The notes beneath the pieces are model-generated. The model was not told the origin of the DNA and ran no database searches. It saw nothing but the letters and a program-made list of their open reading frames with translations. A DNA stretch of 64,000 nucleotides from Melioribacteraceae bacterium (GTDB lineage: Bacteria > Bacteroidota > Ignavibacteria > Ignavibacteriales > Melioribacteraceae). The stretch covers positions 1 through 64,000 of the forward strand of contig JAEINS010000008.1 in assembly GCA_016342755.1 (NCBI GenBank). The letters are read 5' to 3'. The position numbers and the translations under genes were made by a program. Positions 16,919 through 26,158 of the stretch are shown piece after piece. Numbering within the stretch: the stretch's first letter is position 1; the number at the start of each line of letters is the position of its first letter.

Positions 16919-19900
16919 ATGAGAAAAATAGTTTTACTTTTTGCTTTGTTCATTTTTTTCCTCAACATAAGCGAAATAATCGCGCAGCCGCAACATTTTT
17001 CTACAAGTATCCACAAGACAAGAATTGGAAAAGCTACATTTTATGATAAGGAAAATGGCGGCTTTGAAACTCTTACAAATGTACCTATAGAAGATATGGG
17101 CTGTATTGATTGTCATGCTCCTACAAATGCTCTGGGAATTGCTTACGACGAATCTAATCCATGGACTGGTATGACATGTTTAGATTGTCATAATGGTTCA
17201 CCTGCAGAAGGAAATGTTTCGCAGGATCAATGTCTGGCTTGTCATGGCCGTCAGGCTGCGGAAATAGGACCAATGAATTTATCTGATGTACACAGAACAG
17301 CCGGCTTTAAATGCTGGGATTGTCACGGTACAGAAGATATGCATGGCGATGGCACCGTGTATGAATCGATGCTTGCTGATGGAGCCACTGATGCTGATTG
17401 TGCTGATTGTCATACAGCAGAATCAATTCCTGATCACACTGCTTATGATCCGCATGGTGGAAAGCTGCACTGTACAACCTGTCATGCTGAAACAGTTATT
17501 ACTTGCTATAACTGTCATCTTGAAAGTCAGGTTGAGCATCATGTAAAAAGAGCGAAACAAAAAGTGAAAGGTTTCATGATTTTAGTTAATCGTGAAAAAG
17601 ACGGAAAAGTTTATCCGGCAACATTCCAGTCATTATCACACGATGGAAACAGCTGGATTGCAATGGGACCTTATACATCCCACTCAATTAAATCGGAAGG
17701 AAGAACATGCGAAGATTGTCATAATTCTGAAAATGTTCAAAACCTTGTTAATACTGGCGAATTAAAATTTGCTACATGGAGTGACACTGATAGTTCTTTA
17801 TCAACGCTTACCGGCATTGTTCCATTACCCGAAGATTACGCAACCAATTTTAAAATGGATTTCATAAAGTATGATGGTAACACATCCGATCCGGCAGCTG
17901 CTTCTAAAAACTGGTCTAAGATTGGAAAAGATGTTGCTGATGGTTTCCAGTTAAAATATGCAACTGCATTAACTTCTAAGCAGATTAAAGCTTTAAACAC
18001 TAACATGGATATGGTTGCTAACTTTGAAACCAGTATTCATAAAACAAGAGCCGGAAAACCTTATTGGTATGATAAAGAAAATGGCGGTTTCGAAACTCTG
18101 ACCGGGGTTCCTATTGAAGAAATGGGTTGTGTAGAATGTCATTCAACCACCGATGCAAACGGAGTTGCTTATGACGAATCAAATCCATTTGTAGAAATGA
18201 GTTGTAAAGATTGTCATGCTAACAATGAATTTAGTGCCGAGAGTGTTTCTCAGGAACATTGTTTAACATGTCATGGTCGTCAGGCTGCAGAAATGGGACC
18301 AATGAATTTAACTGATGTTCATAGAACTGCCGGATTTGTTTGCTGGGATTGTCATACTTCTGAAGATATGCACGGTGACGGAACAGTTTATAGTTCTATG
18401 TTAGAAGATGGCGCAATTGATGCCGATTGTTCTACATGCCATACAGAGGAGTCATTGCCTGCCGGTCACTCAGACAGCGATCCGCACGATGGAAAACTTC
18501 ACTGTACAACTTGTCATGCTGAAACAGTTATTACTTGCTATAACTGTCATCTTGAAAGTCAGGTTGAGCATCATGTAAAACGTGCAAAGGCAAAAGTAAA
18601 AGGATTCATGATATTAGTTAATCGTGAAAAAGATAATAAAGTTTACCCTGCTACATTCCAGTCATTATCGCATGATGGAAACAGTTGGATAGCTATGGGT
18701 CCTTATACATCGCACTCAATTCAATCTGAAGGAAGAGTTTGTGCTGATTGTCACGGCAGCGAAAATGTAACGGCTTACAAAACTAATGGCGAGTTAAAAT
18801 TTGCTACATGGAATGAGGCTGATAGTTCACTTGCAACTTTAACTGGAATAATTCCATTACCGAAAGATTATGCAACCAAATTCAAAATGGATTTCATAAA
18901 ATATGATGGCAATACTTCTGATCCGGCTGGTCCTTCTAATAATTGGTCTAAAATTGGGAAAGATGTTGCTGATGGATTCCAGCTTGATTTTGCAACACCG
19001 TTAACTGATGGTCAGATTACTGCTTTGAGTATTGCAATGGACGAACAGAGTAAGAATTTTGCTACATCTCTTCATGGAACAAGAGCCGGCAAACCGACTT
19101 GGTATGATAAAGAGAATGGCGGCTTTGAAACTCTTACAAATGTACCGATTGAAGAAATGGGTTGTGTTGAATGCCATGCTCCAACCGATGCAAATGGGGA
19201 TATAGTGGTAAGTGCAGATTATGAACCTGGCTGCATAGATTGTCATGCTACCAAAACAGATTTCTCAGTTAATCAGGAAACATGTTTAAGTTGTCATGGT
19301 CGTCAATCAGCGGAAGTATCCATGGGACTCAGTAACGTTCACATGGCTGCGGATATGAAGTGCTGGGACTGCCATTCATCAACAGATATTCATGGTGATG
19401 GAAATGAGTATGAATCAATGCTTGCAGATGGTGCAATGACAGCAGATTGTGAATCTTGTCATATTGATGGCAATACGGATTTCCCAAATGCACCAGCGCC
19501 TAAGCATAATGGTACAATAACAATGCATCTCGATAAAGTACATTGTTTATCGTGCCATGCAGAAACTGTAATTACATGTTACAACTGTCATCTTGAAAGT
19601 CAAGTTGAACATCATGTTAAACGGGCAAAAACAAAACTAAAAGATTTTATGATATTAGTTAATCGTGAAAAAGATGGTAAAGTTTACCCGGCTTCATTCC
19701 AGTCAGCAACCTATCAGGGAAATGCCTGGATTGCGATGGGACCGTTTACACCTCATACTGTTTCAAATGAGCCTAGAGCATGTAACGAATGTCATCAAAA
19801 CTTTGGCGGCGATATAGAAGCTATAAAAGAATATAATGAAACCGGTGAAATCACTTTTGCAACATGGAGTGATACCGATAGTTCTTTAGTTTCTAAAAAA

Positions 19901-20410
19901 GGAATTATTCCTTTACCAACCGATTATGAACGCGCATGGAAAATGTCTTACATAAAATATGACGGAAACACTTCTGATCCTGCTGCGCCTTCTAATAATT
20001 GGTCAAGCATAGGAAAAGATAAAGCAGACGGATTCCAGTTATTGTATGCAACTGCATTAACTAAAGTACAGATGGCAAAACTTGGTTATGATACTACAAA
20101 AACTGTTACTTCTGTTGATGATGAGTTAGAGAAGGTTCTTCCAAATGATTTTGAATTGGAACAGAATTATCCTAATCCATTTAATCCTACTACAACTATT
20201 AGTTATCAGGTTCCTTCTAAATCTAGGATTACTATTAGGATTTATGATGCTTTAGGTGAACTTGTTGGAACTTTGGTTGATGAAGAAAAAGCTGCTGGCA
20301 GATATTCAGTTATATTTAATGCAGGAGATCTTGCGAGTGGAATTTATTTCTACAAATTAGAAACAACTACAGGATTTGAAGCTACTAAAAAGCTTATGCT
20401 GCTTAAATAG
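16919..20410 (+). CDS. 24-haem cytochrome of three octahaem repeats with T9SS sorting domain
   Basis: A 1163-residue exported protein (signal peptide ending IIAQ; AGGAGG ribosome site). Three homologous units of about 350 residues start near residues 25, 365 and 712. Each has eight CXXCH sites in the same order, giving 24. Each unit contains CLxCHGRQ, CWDCH, CHAETVITCYNCHLESQVEHH and a haem-free FMILVNREKD...VYPA block. Residues about 1080-1163 (NYPNPFNPTTTI to ATKKLMLLK) are a type A T9SS sorting domain. The protein is therefore predicted to cross the outer membrane by T9SS and sit at or leave the cell surface, as an extracellular electron wire or reductase. The catalytic role is unknown. 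Confidence 0.92.
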   Translation: MRKIVLLFALFIFFLNISEIIAQPQHFSTSIHKTRIGKATFYDKENGGFETLTNVPIEDMGCIDCHAPTNALGIAYDESNPWTGMTCLDCHNGSPAEGNVSQDQCLACHGRQAAEIGPMNLSDVHRTAGFKCWDCHGTEDMHGDGTVYESMLADGATDADCADCHTAESIPDHTAYDPHGGKLHCTTCHAETVITCYNCHLESQVEHHVKRAKQKVKGFMILVNREKDGKVYPATFQSLSHDGNSWIAMGPYTSHSIKSEGRTCEDCHNSENVQNLVNTGELKFATWSDTDSSLSTLTGIVPLPEDYATNFKMDFIKYDGNTSDPAAASKNWSKIGKDVADGFQLKYATALTSKQIKALNTNMDMVANFETSIHKTRAGKPYWYDKENGGFETLTGVPIEEMGCVECHSTTDANGVAYDESNPFVEMSCKDCHANNEFSAESVSQEHCLTCHGRQAAEMGPMNLTDVHRTAGFVCWDCHTSEDMHGDGTVYSSMLEDGAIDADCSTCHTEESLPAGHSDSDPHDGKLHCTTCHAETVITCYNCHLESQVEHHVKRAKAKVKGFMILVNREKDNKVYPATFQSLSHDGNSWIAMGPYTSHSIQSEGRVCADCHGSENVTAYKTNGELKFATWNEADSSLATLTGIIPLPKDYATKFKMDFIKYDGNTSDPAGPSNNWSKIGKDVADGFQLDFATPLTDGQITALSIAMDEQSKNFATSLHGTRAGKPTWYDKENGGFETLTNVPIEEMGCVECHAPTDANGDIVVSADYEPGCIDCHATKTDFSVNQETCLSCHGRQSAEVSMGLSNVHMAADMKCWDCHSSTDIHGDGNEYESMLADGAMTADCESCHIDGNTDFPNAPAPKHNGTITMHLDKVHCLSCHAETVITCYNCHLESQVEHHVKRAKTKLKDFMILVNREKDGKVYPASFQSATYQGNAWIAMGPFTPHTVSNEPRACNECHQNFGGDIEAIKEYNETGEITFATWSDTDSSLVSKKGIIPLPTDYERAWKMSYIKYDGNTSDPAAPSNNWSSIGKDKADGFQLLYATALTKVQMAKLGYDTTKTVTSVDDELEKVLPNDFELEQNYPNPFNPTTTISYQVPSKSRITIRIYDALGELVGTLVDEEKAAGRYSVIFNAGDLASGIYFYKLETTTGFEATKKLMLLK
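16994..20090 (+). repeat. Three tandem octahaem-encoding repeats inside one gene
   Basis: Approximate units are 16994-18014, 18015-19050 and 19051-20090. Units 1 and 2 are closest: 17481-17548 and 18513-18580 are identical over 68 bases, while the third unit has many synonymous changes there. This suggests an older first duplication and a later duplication or gene conversion between units 1 and 2. Confidence 0.88.
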
Positions 20411-20436
20411 TTTTAAGTTCTTATCTAAATATTAAG

Positions 20437-20468
20437 ATCCCGATTTTTAATTAAGTCGGGATTTTTTT
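20437..20468 (+). terminator. Rho-independent terminator, possibly bidirectional
   Basis: ATCCCGA (20437-20443) pairs with TCGGGAT (20456-20462) and T7 follows. It lies between the convergent 24-haem gene and the response-regulator gene. Confidence 0.85.
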
Positions 20469-20515
20469 ATTTTCATTTGTTTGTCTTTCGAATTTACAAC
20501 AGCAAGAGGGTAGTT

Positions 20516-21880
20516 TTATTTCTTGTTCAGCCTTTCTAATCTGCTTCTTAAGTGTCTTTCAGTAATACCCAAAATCCGCGCGGCAGCACTCTTATTTCCG
20601 TTCGATGTATCGAGCGCGGTACTTATAAGTTCACTTTCAAAGGAGTGCATTTTATTTTCATAACTGTCATCAAGATCATGCGGATTTAGAATCTGTTTTT
20701 CTCTAACTAATTTTGTTTGAATTGGTAAGTCAGCTAATAATAAGTATTCATCGCGTGCTAATACAACAGCCCGCTGAATTATATTTTCTAATTCTCTAAT
20801 ATTGCCGGGATAATTATATTTAACCAGCTGATCTAATGCTTCTTTAGAAATGCCCGATATATTCTTATTATTTTCAATTCCATACTTTTTTATAAAGTGA
20901 TCTATAAGCATTGGGACATCATTTTTCCTGTTTCTTAAAGGAGGAATACAAATAGTAACAACATTTAATCTATAAAATAAATCTTCTCTAAACTCTCCGT
21001 TCGAAATCATTTCTTCCAGATTTCTATTTGTAGCAGCTAAAATTCTTACATCAACATTTTTTGTCTCGTTACTTCCCAGTCGCTGTACTTCACCAAATTG
21101 AATTGTACGCAGAAGCTTTACCTGAATGTTCATCGGTATATCGCCAACCTCATCAATAAAAATAGTACCAGTATCGGCTTCCTCAAATCTTCCAATTCTT
21201 TGATTTACAGCTCCGGTAAATGCGCCTTTTTCATGTCCAAACAATTCACTTTCCAAAAGATTTTCTGAGAGCGAGGCAACGTTAACAGTAACAAAAGGTT
21301 TTTCGGCTCTGGGACTGGCGTAATGAACGGCGTTTGCTATTAGCTCTTTACCTGTGCCGCTTTCTCCGCGTATTATTACAGAAGCTTTACTATCCGAAAT
21401 TCTTGCCGCAGTATTAAGGACTTCATCCATCTCACTGCTCTGGGTAATTATTTTATCGAACTTAAACCTTTCTCTAAGTTTTGTTTTTAAGATTTGGTTT
21501 TCTGATACCAGATGCCGCTTTTCAATAATGCGATGGAGCAGATTTTCAAGTTCATCAAGATCAATTGGTTTGGTAAGATAATCGTATGCACCAGCTTTCA
21601 TTATAGTTACAGCTTCATCAACATTGCCAAAGGCAGTTATAATAACTATATCTATTGTCGGATTAAGCTTTTTAACATTCTCCAAAACCTCCAATCCGGT
21701 CCACTCGGGCATTCTATAATCGGTTAAGATTATATCAACATTATTCTCCATTACAATTTCAAATCCCAGCTTACCGTTTTCTGCTGTAAGAACATTATAA
21801 TTTCTTCTTTCCAGAAAACTTTTAAGTGAAGTTCTCTGACTCTCTTCATCATCAATTAATAGTATTGTTAAATTCTGCAT
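20516..21880 (-). CDS. NtrC-family response regulator
   Basis: A 454-residue two-component regulator. Residues 1-120 are a receiver domain with the phospho-acceptor Asp54 (ILTDYRMPEW). Residues about 140-370 are the sigma-54 AAA+ domain with GESGTGKE and the consensus GAFTGA loop. A Fis-like helix-turn-helix ends the protein (NKSAAARILGITERHLRSRL). Its start lies one base after the stop of the histidine kinase gene, so the two form a cognate pair. Placement beside the cytochrome cluster hints at control of that cluster, but the palindromes could also belong to the regulator at 11115. Confidence 0.93.
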   Translation of the reverse strand: MQNLTILLIDDEESQRTSLKSFLERRNYNVLTAENGKLGFEIVMENNVDIILTDYRMPEWTGLEVLENVKKLNPTIDIVIITAFGNVDEAVTIMKAGAYDYLTKPIDLDELENLLHRIIEKRHLVSENQILKTKLRERFKFDKIITQSSEMDEVLNTAARISDSKASVIIRGESGTGKELIANAVHYASPRAEKPFVTVNVASLSENLLESELFGHEKGAFTGAVNQRIGRFEEADTGTIFIDEVGDIPMNIQVKLLRTIQFGEVQRLGSNETKNVDVRILAATNRNLEEMISNGEFREDLFYRLNVVTICIPPLRNRKNDVPMLIDHFIKKYGIENNKNISGISKEALDQLVKYNYPGNIRELENIIQRAVVLARDEYLLLADLPIQTKLVREKQILNPHDLDDSYENKMHSFESELISTALDTSNGNKSAAARILGITERHLRSRLERLNKK

Positions 21881-21881
21881 A

Positions 21882-23891
21882 TTAAATTTTTTCTTTTGGT
21901 AATCTTATAAAAAATGTTGTACCTATATCAGTACTACTCTCAACAGTTATTTGTCCGCCATGTTCGTGAATTATCTTCTGTACAATGCTTAATCCAATTC
22001 CGCTTCCTTTGGCTTTTGTAGTATAATAAAGATTAAATATATGATTTAATTTTTCTTCAGCAATTCCGGTTCCATCATCAGAAAACTTAATTATGAAATT
22101 TTTATCCGCGTTCAAAATATCAAGCGTTATCTTCCCTACTTCCGAAAGGGCATCAACAGAGTTTTGAATTAAATTAATTAGAACCTGTTTAATTTGATTC
22201 TTATCTATGAAAACAGTTTCATCTAATTCATTGTGAACTTTGAAATCAATTTTAGCATCCGCAAATATTGTTGAGAACTGCATCTTCATCTGATCAATAA
22301 TATCATTAAGATCGACTTTGGATGGAAAGATAGCAAGCGGTTTTGCGAAGTGAAGAAAATTTTGAACGGTTTCATTAATTCTTTTTACTTCTTTATAAAC
22401 TACATCTGTCAGCTGGGAAAATTCTTCTTTATTGTTTTCCGGTATAAAATCTTTTTTCAGTTGCTGAACTATTGTGCCAATGGCATTTAGAGGATTACGT
22501 ACTTCGTGCGCGACTCCGGAGGCTAGTTCGCCCATTGCAACTAGCTTTTCTTTCTTATTTATCTGATCTTCAAGCTGCTTCTGTTTTGTAAAATCTTTGA
22601 TTACAAGGATATAGTTTTGCTGATCATTTTCATCCGTAAAACTATTTTTAGAAATCAGCAAAAATAGATTCTGATTATTTATATCAATGTTAAAATATTC
22701 GAGATCAAAATTTTCGTTTTTTAATTTCTCATTAGTATCATTGTTAAATATATCTGTTAAGTTAGCATCTGGTATTTCTGGTAATTGAAAAAGTTTTTTT
22801 GCGGATTCATTTAGTAAACTTATTTGTCCATTCTTTTTATAAACTATAATTGCGTTATTAACAGACTGTATAATGCTATTAGAAAACGTTTCAATTGAAT
22901 CGTATTGTTTCTCAAGTATTTTATAATTCTGCCTTGAAAATACCAGTGATAATAGTACTGAGCCAAATATGATTAAAAATAATCCACTTATAACTGATCT
23001 TAAGATTATGTTGTTCAGTACATTGTTATATGTTTCTGCGTTTAATCCAATTTTTATAATTCCTTCAAAATCATTTTGGTGAAAAAATGAACTTGAAGCT
23101 TCATATATATCAAGCGAATCAGTTTCTATAAATTGTGAACTGAAAGAATCTATTTGTTTTATCTCATCGGAGACAGTGTTAGCCGAATCATTCTTAATAT
23201 AGTTAGCCAAACTGCCGACTGTTATTCTGTTTTCATCATTTTGCAAAACTATATATTCTATTGCCGGACTTTTAACAACTTCACTAAATAATGCTTCGAT
23301 ACCAATATTTTTTTTGAATTGTTGAAGTTCACTAGCTTCTAAATTAAGTGAAATAGCAGAATTATCATTTGCGGCTACAGCAACTACAAATCTGTAGTTC
23401 CTGTTCCAGCCAGATGATCTTAAGCCAATTACAACGCTCTTTTTCTTACCGTTAAAAATATCCTGCATATATAGCCGCGGCGGATTACCGGATCCCCGTC
23501 CTCTTTGTTTACCGGGAGCGTCATTGCTGAAAAGTCTTTTCCCGTTTTTATCATAAATATTTATTCTAAACAGATTATTTTCATCGGCTATTTTGTTTAA
23601 TAATCCGTTATCAATTTTACCGTCGTTGTATAAATTTTTTATGAAGTTTGCATTATTCAGTAAACGTTTTTCTATTGATTTTTCTATCATCTCATCAGAA
23701 AGTCTCGCGTTATTTGAGGCCGACTTTAATGTGGATAAAAAAGCTTTTGCGTGAGTTTCAAGCAAATCGGAAATTTCATTTTTACTTTTTATATAATCGA
23801 AAACTGATGATGAAAAAATGAGTGTTGTTATTACAATAAAAATTATGAAGAGTGTTTGAGATGAAATATTCAGCTGTTTTTTATATGGCAT
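21882..23891 (-). CDS. Membrane sensor histidine kinase (NtrB/ZraS type)
   Basis: A 669-residue kinase. A transmembrane segment near residues 12-32 and another near 295-315 flank a large extracytoplasmic sensor region without haem or cysteine motifs. A PAS-like domain (about 335-445) precedes the HisKA box GVAHEVRNPLNAIG and the ATP-binding domain (NLIQNSVDAL; DDGTGI; GSGIGLSI). It is cotranscribed with the NtrC-type regulator downstream and perhaps with the barrel gene upstream. The signal sensed is unknown; the loop GKQRGRGSGNPPR is basic and Gly-rich. Confidence 0.92.
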   Translation of the reverse strand: MPYKKQLNISSQTLFIIFIVITTLIFSSSVFDYIKSKNEISDLLETHAKAFLSTLKSASNNARLSDEMIEKSIEKRLLNNANFIKNLYNDGKIDNGLLNKIADENNLFRINIYDKNGKRLFSNDAPGKQRGRGSGNPPRLYMQDIFNGKKKSVVIGLRSSGWNRNYRFVVAVAANDNSAISLNLEASELQQFKKNIGIEALFSEVVKSPAIEYIVLQNDENRITVGSLANYIKNDSANTVSDEIKQIDSFSSQFIETDSLDIYEASSSFFHQNDFEGIIKIGLNAETYNNVLNNIILRSVISGLFLIIFGSVLLSLVFSRQNYKILEKQYDSIETFSNSIIQSVNNAIIVYKKNGQISLLNESAKKLFQLPEIPDANLTDIFNNDTNEKLKNENFDLEYFNIDINNQNLFLLISKNSFTDENDQQNYILVIKDFTKQKQLEDQINKKEKLVAMGELASGVAHEVRNPLNAIGTIVQQLKKDFIPENNKEEFSQLTDVVYKEVKRINETVQNFLHFAKPLAIFPSKVDLNDIIDQMKMQFSTIFADAKIDFKVHNELDETVFIDKNQIKQVLINLIQNSVDALSEVGKITLDILNADKNFIIKFSDDGTGIAEEKLNHIFNLYYTTKAKGSGIGLSIVQKIIHEHGGQITVESSTDIGTTFFIRLPKEKI

Positions 23892-23954
23892 TTTATAATC
23901 TGCTGTTTTTATCTGTATAAGATATAGAATTTATAAGAATAATAAAACTTAGGT

Positions 23955-25046
23955 TTACAAATTAAAATTGAGACTTACAGACGTAGCTGAGTTAGAATAG
24001 TTAAACCAATAACTATTAGAATTATTATTTATGTACTGATAGTTAAACGAAATATCGAATTCATTAAAGAACAAAAAACCGGATTCAACAGTTTTGCTAA
24101 TCTGGAAATAAAACATATTGGAAAAATCTGTTCTCAACTTTTCTATACTAAATTCTTCTTCATTTATATATGTTCCCTGCGTTTTATAATCTTTATGATT
24201 GTAATAATATCCGCTTTTCAGCTTTATATTGTTTTCAAGAACTTTTGTTAATTCTATACCAATTGAATTTAAATTGTAGCTTGTTGGCGAATCGAATATT
24301 TCCGCATCGTCTCCAATCGCAAATTTTATAACATCATCCAAAGGTTTAACGTCATTTAAGACAATTCGTTTTGAACCGACTAAAGCCAGTCCCACACTTT
24401 CTGAAACCGATTGCGCAATTCGTAAAGATGTATTTAATTGAAAAATATCATTGTTGTTTTCATGAGTTCCAAGTGAATCGGTTATAGAAATATTTTCGGA
24501 GTATCTTTTATAATTAATCTCTGTACCTAAGAATATTGTAGTTTTTGTATTGTAACTTTTCGATAATCTAAATCCGCCGGAAAACAAATTATGATTTAGC
24601 GATTTGTATTCCTTAAAATCGGTAATATTATAATTGAAACTTAAAAGTGTACTAATTCCGGATAGATCAAACTTATATCGGTAAAAAGTAATTATGTCTG
24701 AATAATCTAAATATTTATAATCATCCTTGTTAATCCGCTGTTCAATATATCCACCCCACATTGAGTTTTCGCTAAAATCCCAATAACCAAATTGGTGCTG
24801 AAACGAGCTTCTTTCGGATATTGAATTTAAGTAATTGTAATTTCCGTAATAACCTAAATTTAGAAGTGAATCGCCATAACTAACTCCGCTAAAAATATTT
24901 GTCACAAGTGAACTTACGGGATCAATATAACCAACCGGATTTGAATGGTATTCTTGATCAACACTAAGTTTTACTCCAATTTGGGCTTGTAGAAAGCTGC
25001 TTAGCAAAATGATAATTATTGATATTTGTGTTATTCTAATTTTCAT
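23955..25046 (-). CDS. Predicted outer-membrane beta-barrel protein
   Basis: A 363-residue exported protein with a signal peptide ending FLQAQ. The rest alternates polar and hydrophobic residues with many Tyr, Asn and Ser, and ends in a strand (SVSLNFNL), typical of an outer-membrane barrel. No known family was recognised. The gene precedes the histidine kinase by 63 bases on the same strand, so it may be part of that operon, possibly as a sensing or transport partner. Confidence 0.65.
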   Translation of the reverse strand: MKIRITQISIIIILLSSFLQAQIGVKLSVDQEYHSNPVGYIDPVSSLVTNIFSGVSYGDSLLNLGYYGNYNYLNSISERSSFQHQFGYWDFSENSMWGGYIEQRINKDDYKYLDYSDIITFYRYKFDLSGISTLLSFNYNITDFKEYKSLNHNLFSGGFRLSKSYNTKTTIFLGTEINYKRYSENISITDSLGTHENNNDIFQLNTSLRIAQSVSESVGLALVGSKRIVLNDVKPLDDVIKFAIGDDAEIFDSPTSYNLNSIGIELTKVLENNIKLKSGYYYNHKDYKTQGTYINEEEFSIEKLRTDFSNMFYFQISKTVESGFLFFNEFDISFNYQYINNNSNSYWFNYSNSATSVSLNFNL

Positions 25047-25065
25047 ATTTTATTCGTTTATATAA

Positions 25066-25094
25066 AAAAGGATCTGAAGAATTCAGATCCTTTT
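25066..25094 (-). terminator. Rho-independent terminator
   Basis: A 13-base perfect hairpin (AAAAGGATCTGAA / TTCAGATCCTTTT) with a three-base loop lies just after the stop of the small secreted protein gene on the minus strand. Because it precedes the barrel gene, it separates the two transcripts. Confidence 0.88.
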
Positions 25095-25116
25095 AGATTC
25101 ATAATTTTATTAAATA

Positions 25117-25509
25117 TTATTTGCCGCCTTTTTTGTTGCCTTTGCTCTGTGATTTTGAAGCAGTACCTTTTGGTCCGGTTCCGTCGCAAACACCAGTTCC
25201 AGCCTGATTAGAAATACATGTTCCATTTCCCATACCTCTGTTACCTTTACCGGCTTTTTTTGCGCCAAATCCGGTTCCGTCTTTTGGTCTTAATGGATTT
25301 CCAGAACCATCTTTTTTTCCGTATCCTTTACCTTGCTTGTTAACACCTTGTTTCTCTGTACCAACATTGTCGCAAACGCCATCACCGTCAGCATCAACCC
25401 AGTTTGGATTATTTGCCGGTGGAGTTACAGGCTGTTCTTGTGCAAACGAATTAGTTGTAAATGCTAAAAAAGCAATTAACATGGCTGATAAAATTACTGA
25501 TTTTTTCAT
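25117..25509 (-). CDS. Small secreted Asp/Gly/Lys-rich protein
   Basis: A 130-residue exported protein; the start MKKSVILSAML at 25509 is chosen because it begins the signal peptide (ending NSFAQ). The mature part has DADGDGVCD, a calcium-loop-like motif, then low-complexity Gly/Lys segments (GKGYGKKDGSGN) and three more Asp/Gly stretches. Three cysteines are present in the mature part. I know no function. It could be a metal-binding or surface-coating protein. It has its own terminator, so it is likely expressed independently and possibly strongly. Confidence 0.7.
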   Translation of the reverse strand: MKKSVILSAMLIAFLAFTTNSFAQEQPVTPPANNPNWVDADGDGVCDNVGTEKQGVNKQGKGYGKKDGSGNPLRPKDGTGFGAKKAGKGNRGMGNGTCISNQAGTGVCDGTGPKGTASKSQSKGNKKGGK

Positions 25510-25678
25510 CTTGTGCTTCCTTATTTTAAGTTTGTGATTTAATTTCTCCCAGATAATAGAATAAACCATGCCAATATTAAAATGCCCGATTTCTGCCGTT
25601 TTTAAGTGTTTTGTGAAATTCGAAAATATTTGGAGAGAACAATTTGGGCGATTGTTCGACTATCCGGGCGAATAGTCT

Positions 25679-26158
25679 TTAAAAAGGGAACCCAAATAAA
25701 AACTTAAGTGATTCTGCGCCAGGGTTGTATTTACTAAGCCGGCTATTTGAATAATGATTTAGCGCAATGCCAAATAAATGTTTTTTATAGAAATCAATAA
25801 AAAGACCAAGCTGCGAACGGAATTCTATTTTATGTCCTAATTTTATACCGCCTCTGTCGTAATACAATCCGGGACCAATACTAAATTGTGCTGTAAATCT
25901 TTTTAAAAAAGAAAATTTAAAATATGCACCGCCGCCAAAATACCGCTCAAGTTTTGCAATATCAGCACCTGCCCACAACCCACAAAAATCGTATACAAAC
26001 TGATGTCTGATTTCGAACGATGCAAAAAGTCTATTGGTATCATCAAATATTTCTCCGGTAGCGGCTCCGTATAAAATATATCCGTTTGCTTTCCCCGACT
26101 GGGCATAAACAGAAGTTGATAACAGTATAATGAAAATAATCAGTTTAAGTCTAATCAT
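25679..26158 (-). CDS. PagL-like lipid A 3-O-deacylase
   Basis: A 159-residue exported protein with signal peptide (ending VYAQ) and a small barrel ending in FGFPF. The segment NHYSNSRLSKYNPGAE carries His, Ser two residues later and Glu twelve after the Ser, which matches the catalytic His/Ser/Glu spacing known for PagL. PagL removes a fatty acid from position 3 of lipid A in the outer membrane. Overall similarity is low apart from this segment, so the family call is good but not certain. Confidence 0.72.
   Translation of the reverse strand: MIRLKLIIFIILLSTSVYAQSGKANGYILYGAATGEIFDDTNRLFASFEIRHQFVYDFCGLWAGADIAKLERYFGGGAYFKFSFLKRFTAQFSIGPGLYYDRGGIKLGHKIEFRSQLGLFIDFYKKHLFGIALNHYSNSRLSKYNPGAESLKFLFGFPF

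Noticed and set aside
16994-20090. Long repeats as a CRISPR array or mobile element
   Set aside because: The repeats are about 1 kb, in frame, and encode homologous haem modules; there are no spacers, transposase or terminal repeats.
7084-20410. Assignment of the cytochromes as nitrite reductase NrfA or hydroxylamine oxidoreductase
   Set aside because: No CXXCK haem site or other NrfA pattern, and no hydroxylamine oxidoreductase pattern that I could recognise; the haem counts do not fit.
22882-22900. GTTTCAATTGAATC sequence resembling the cytochrome-locus palindromes
   Set aside because: It is inside the histidine kinase coding region, one arm is imperfect, and there is no promoter near it.
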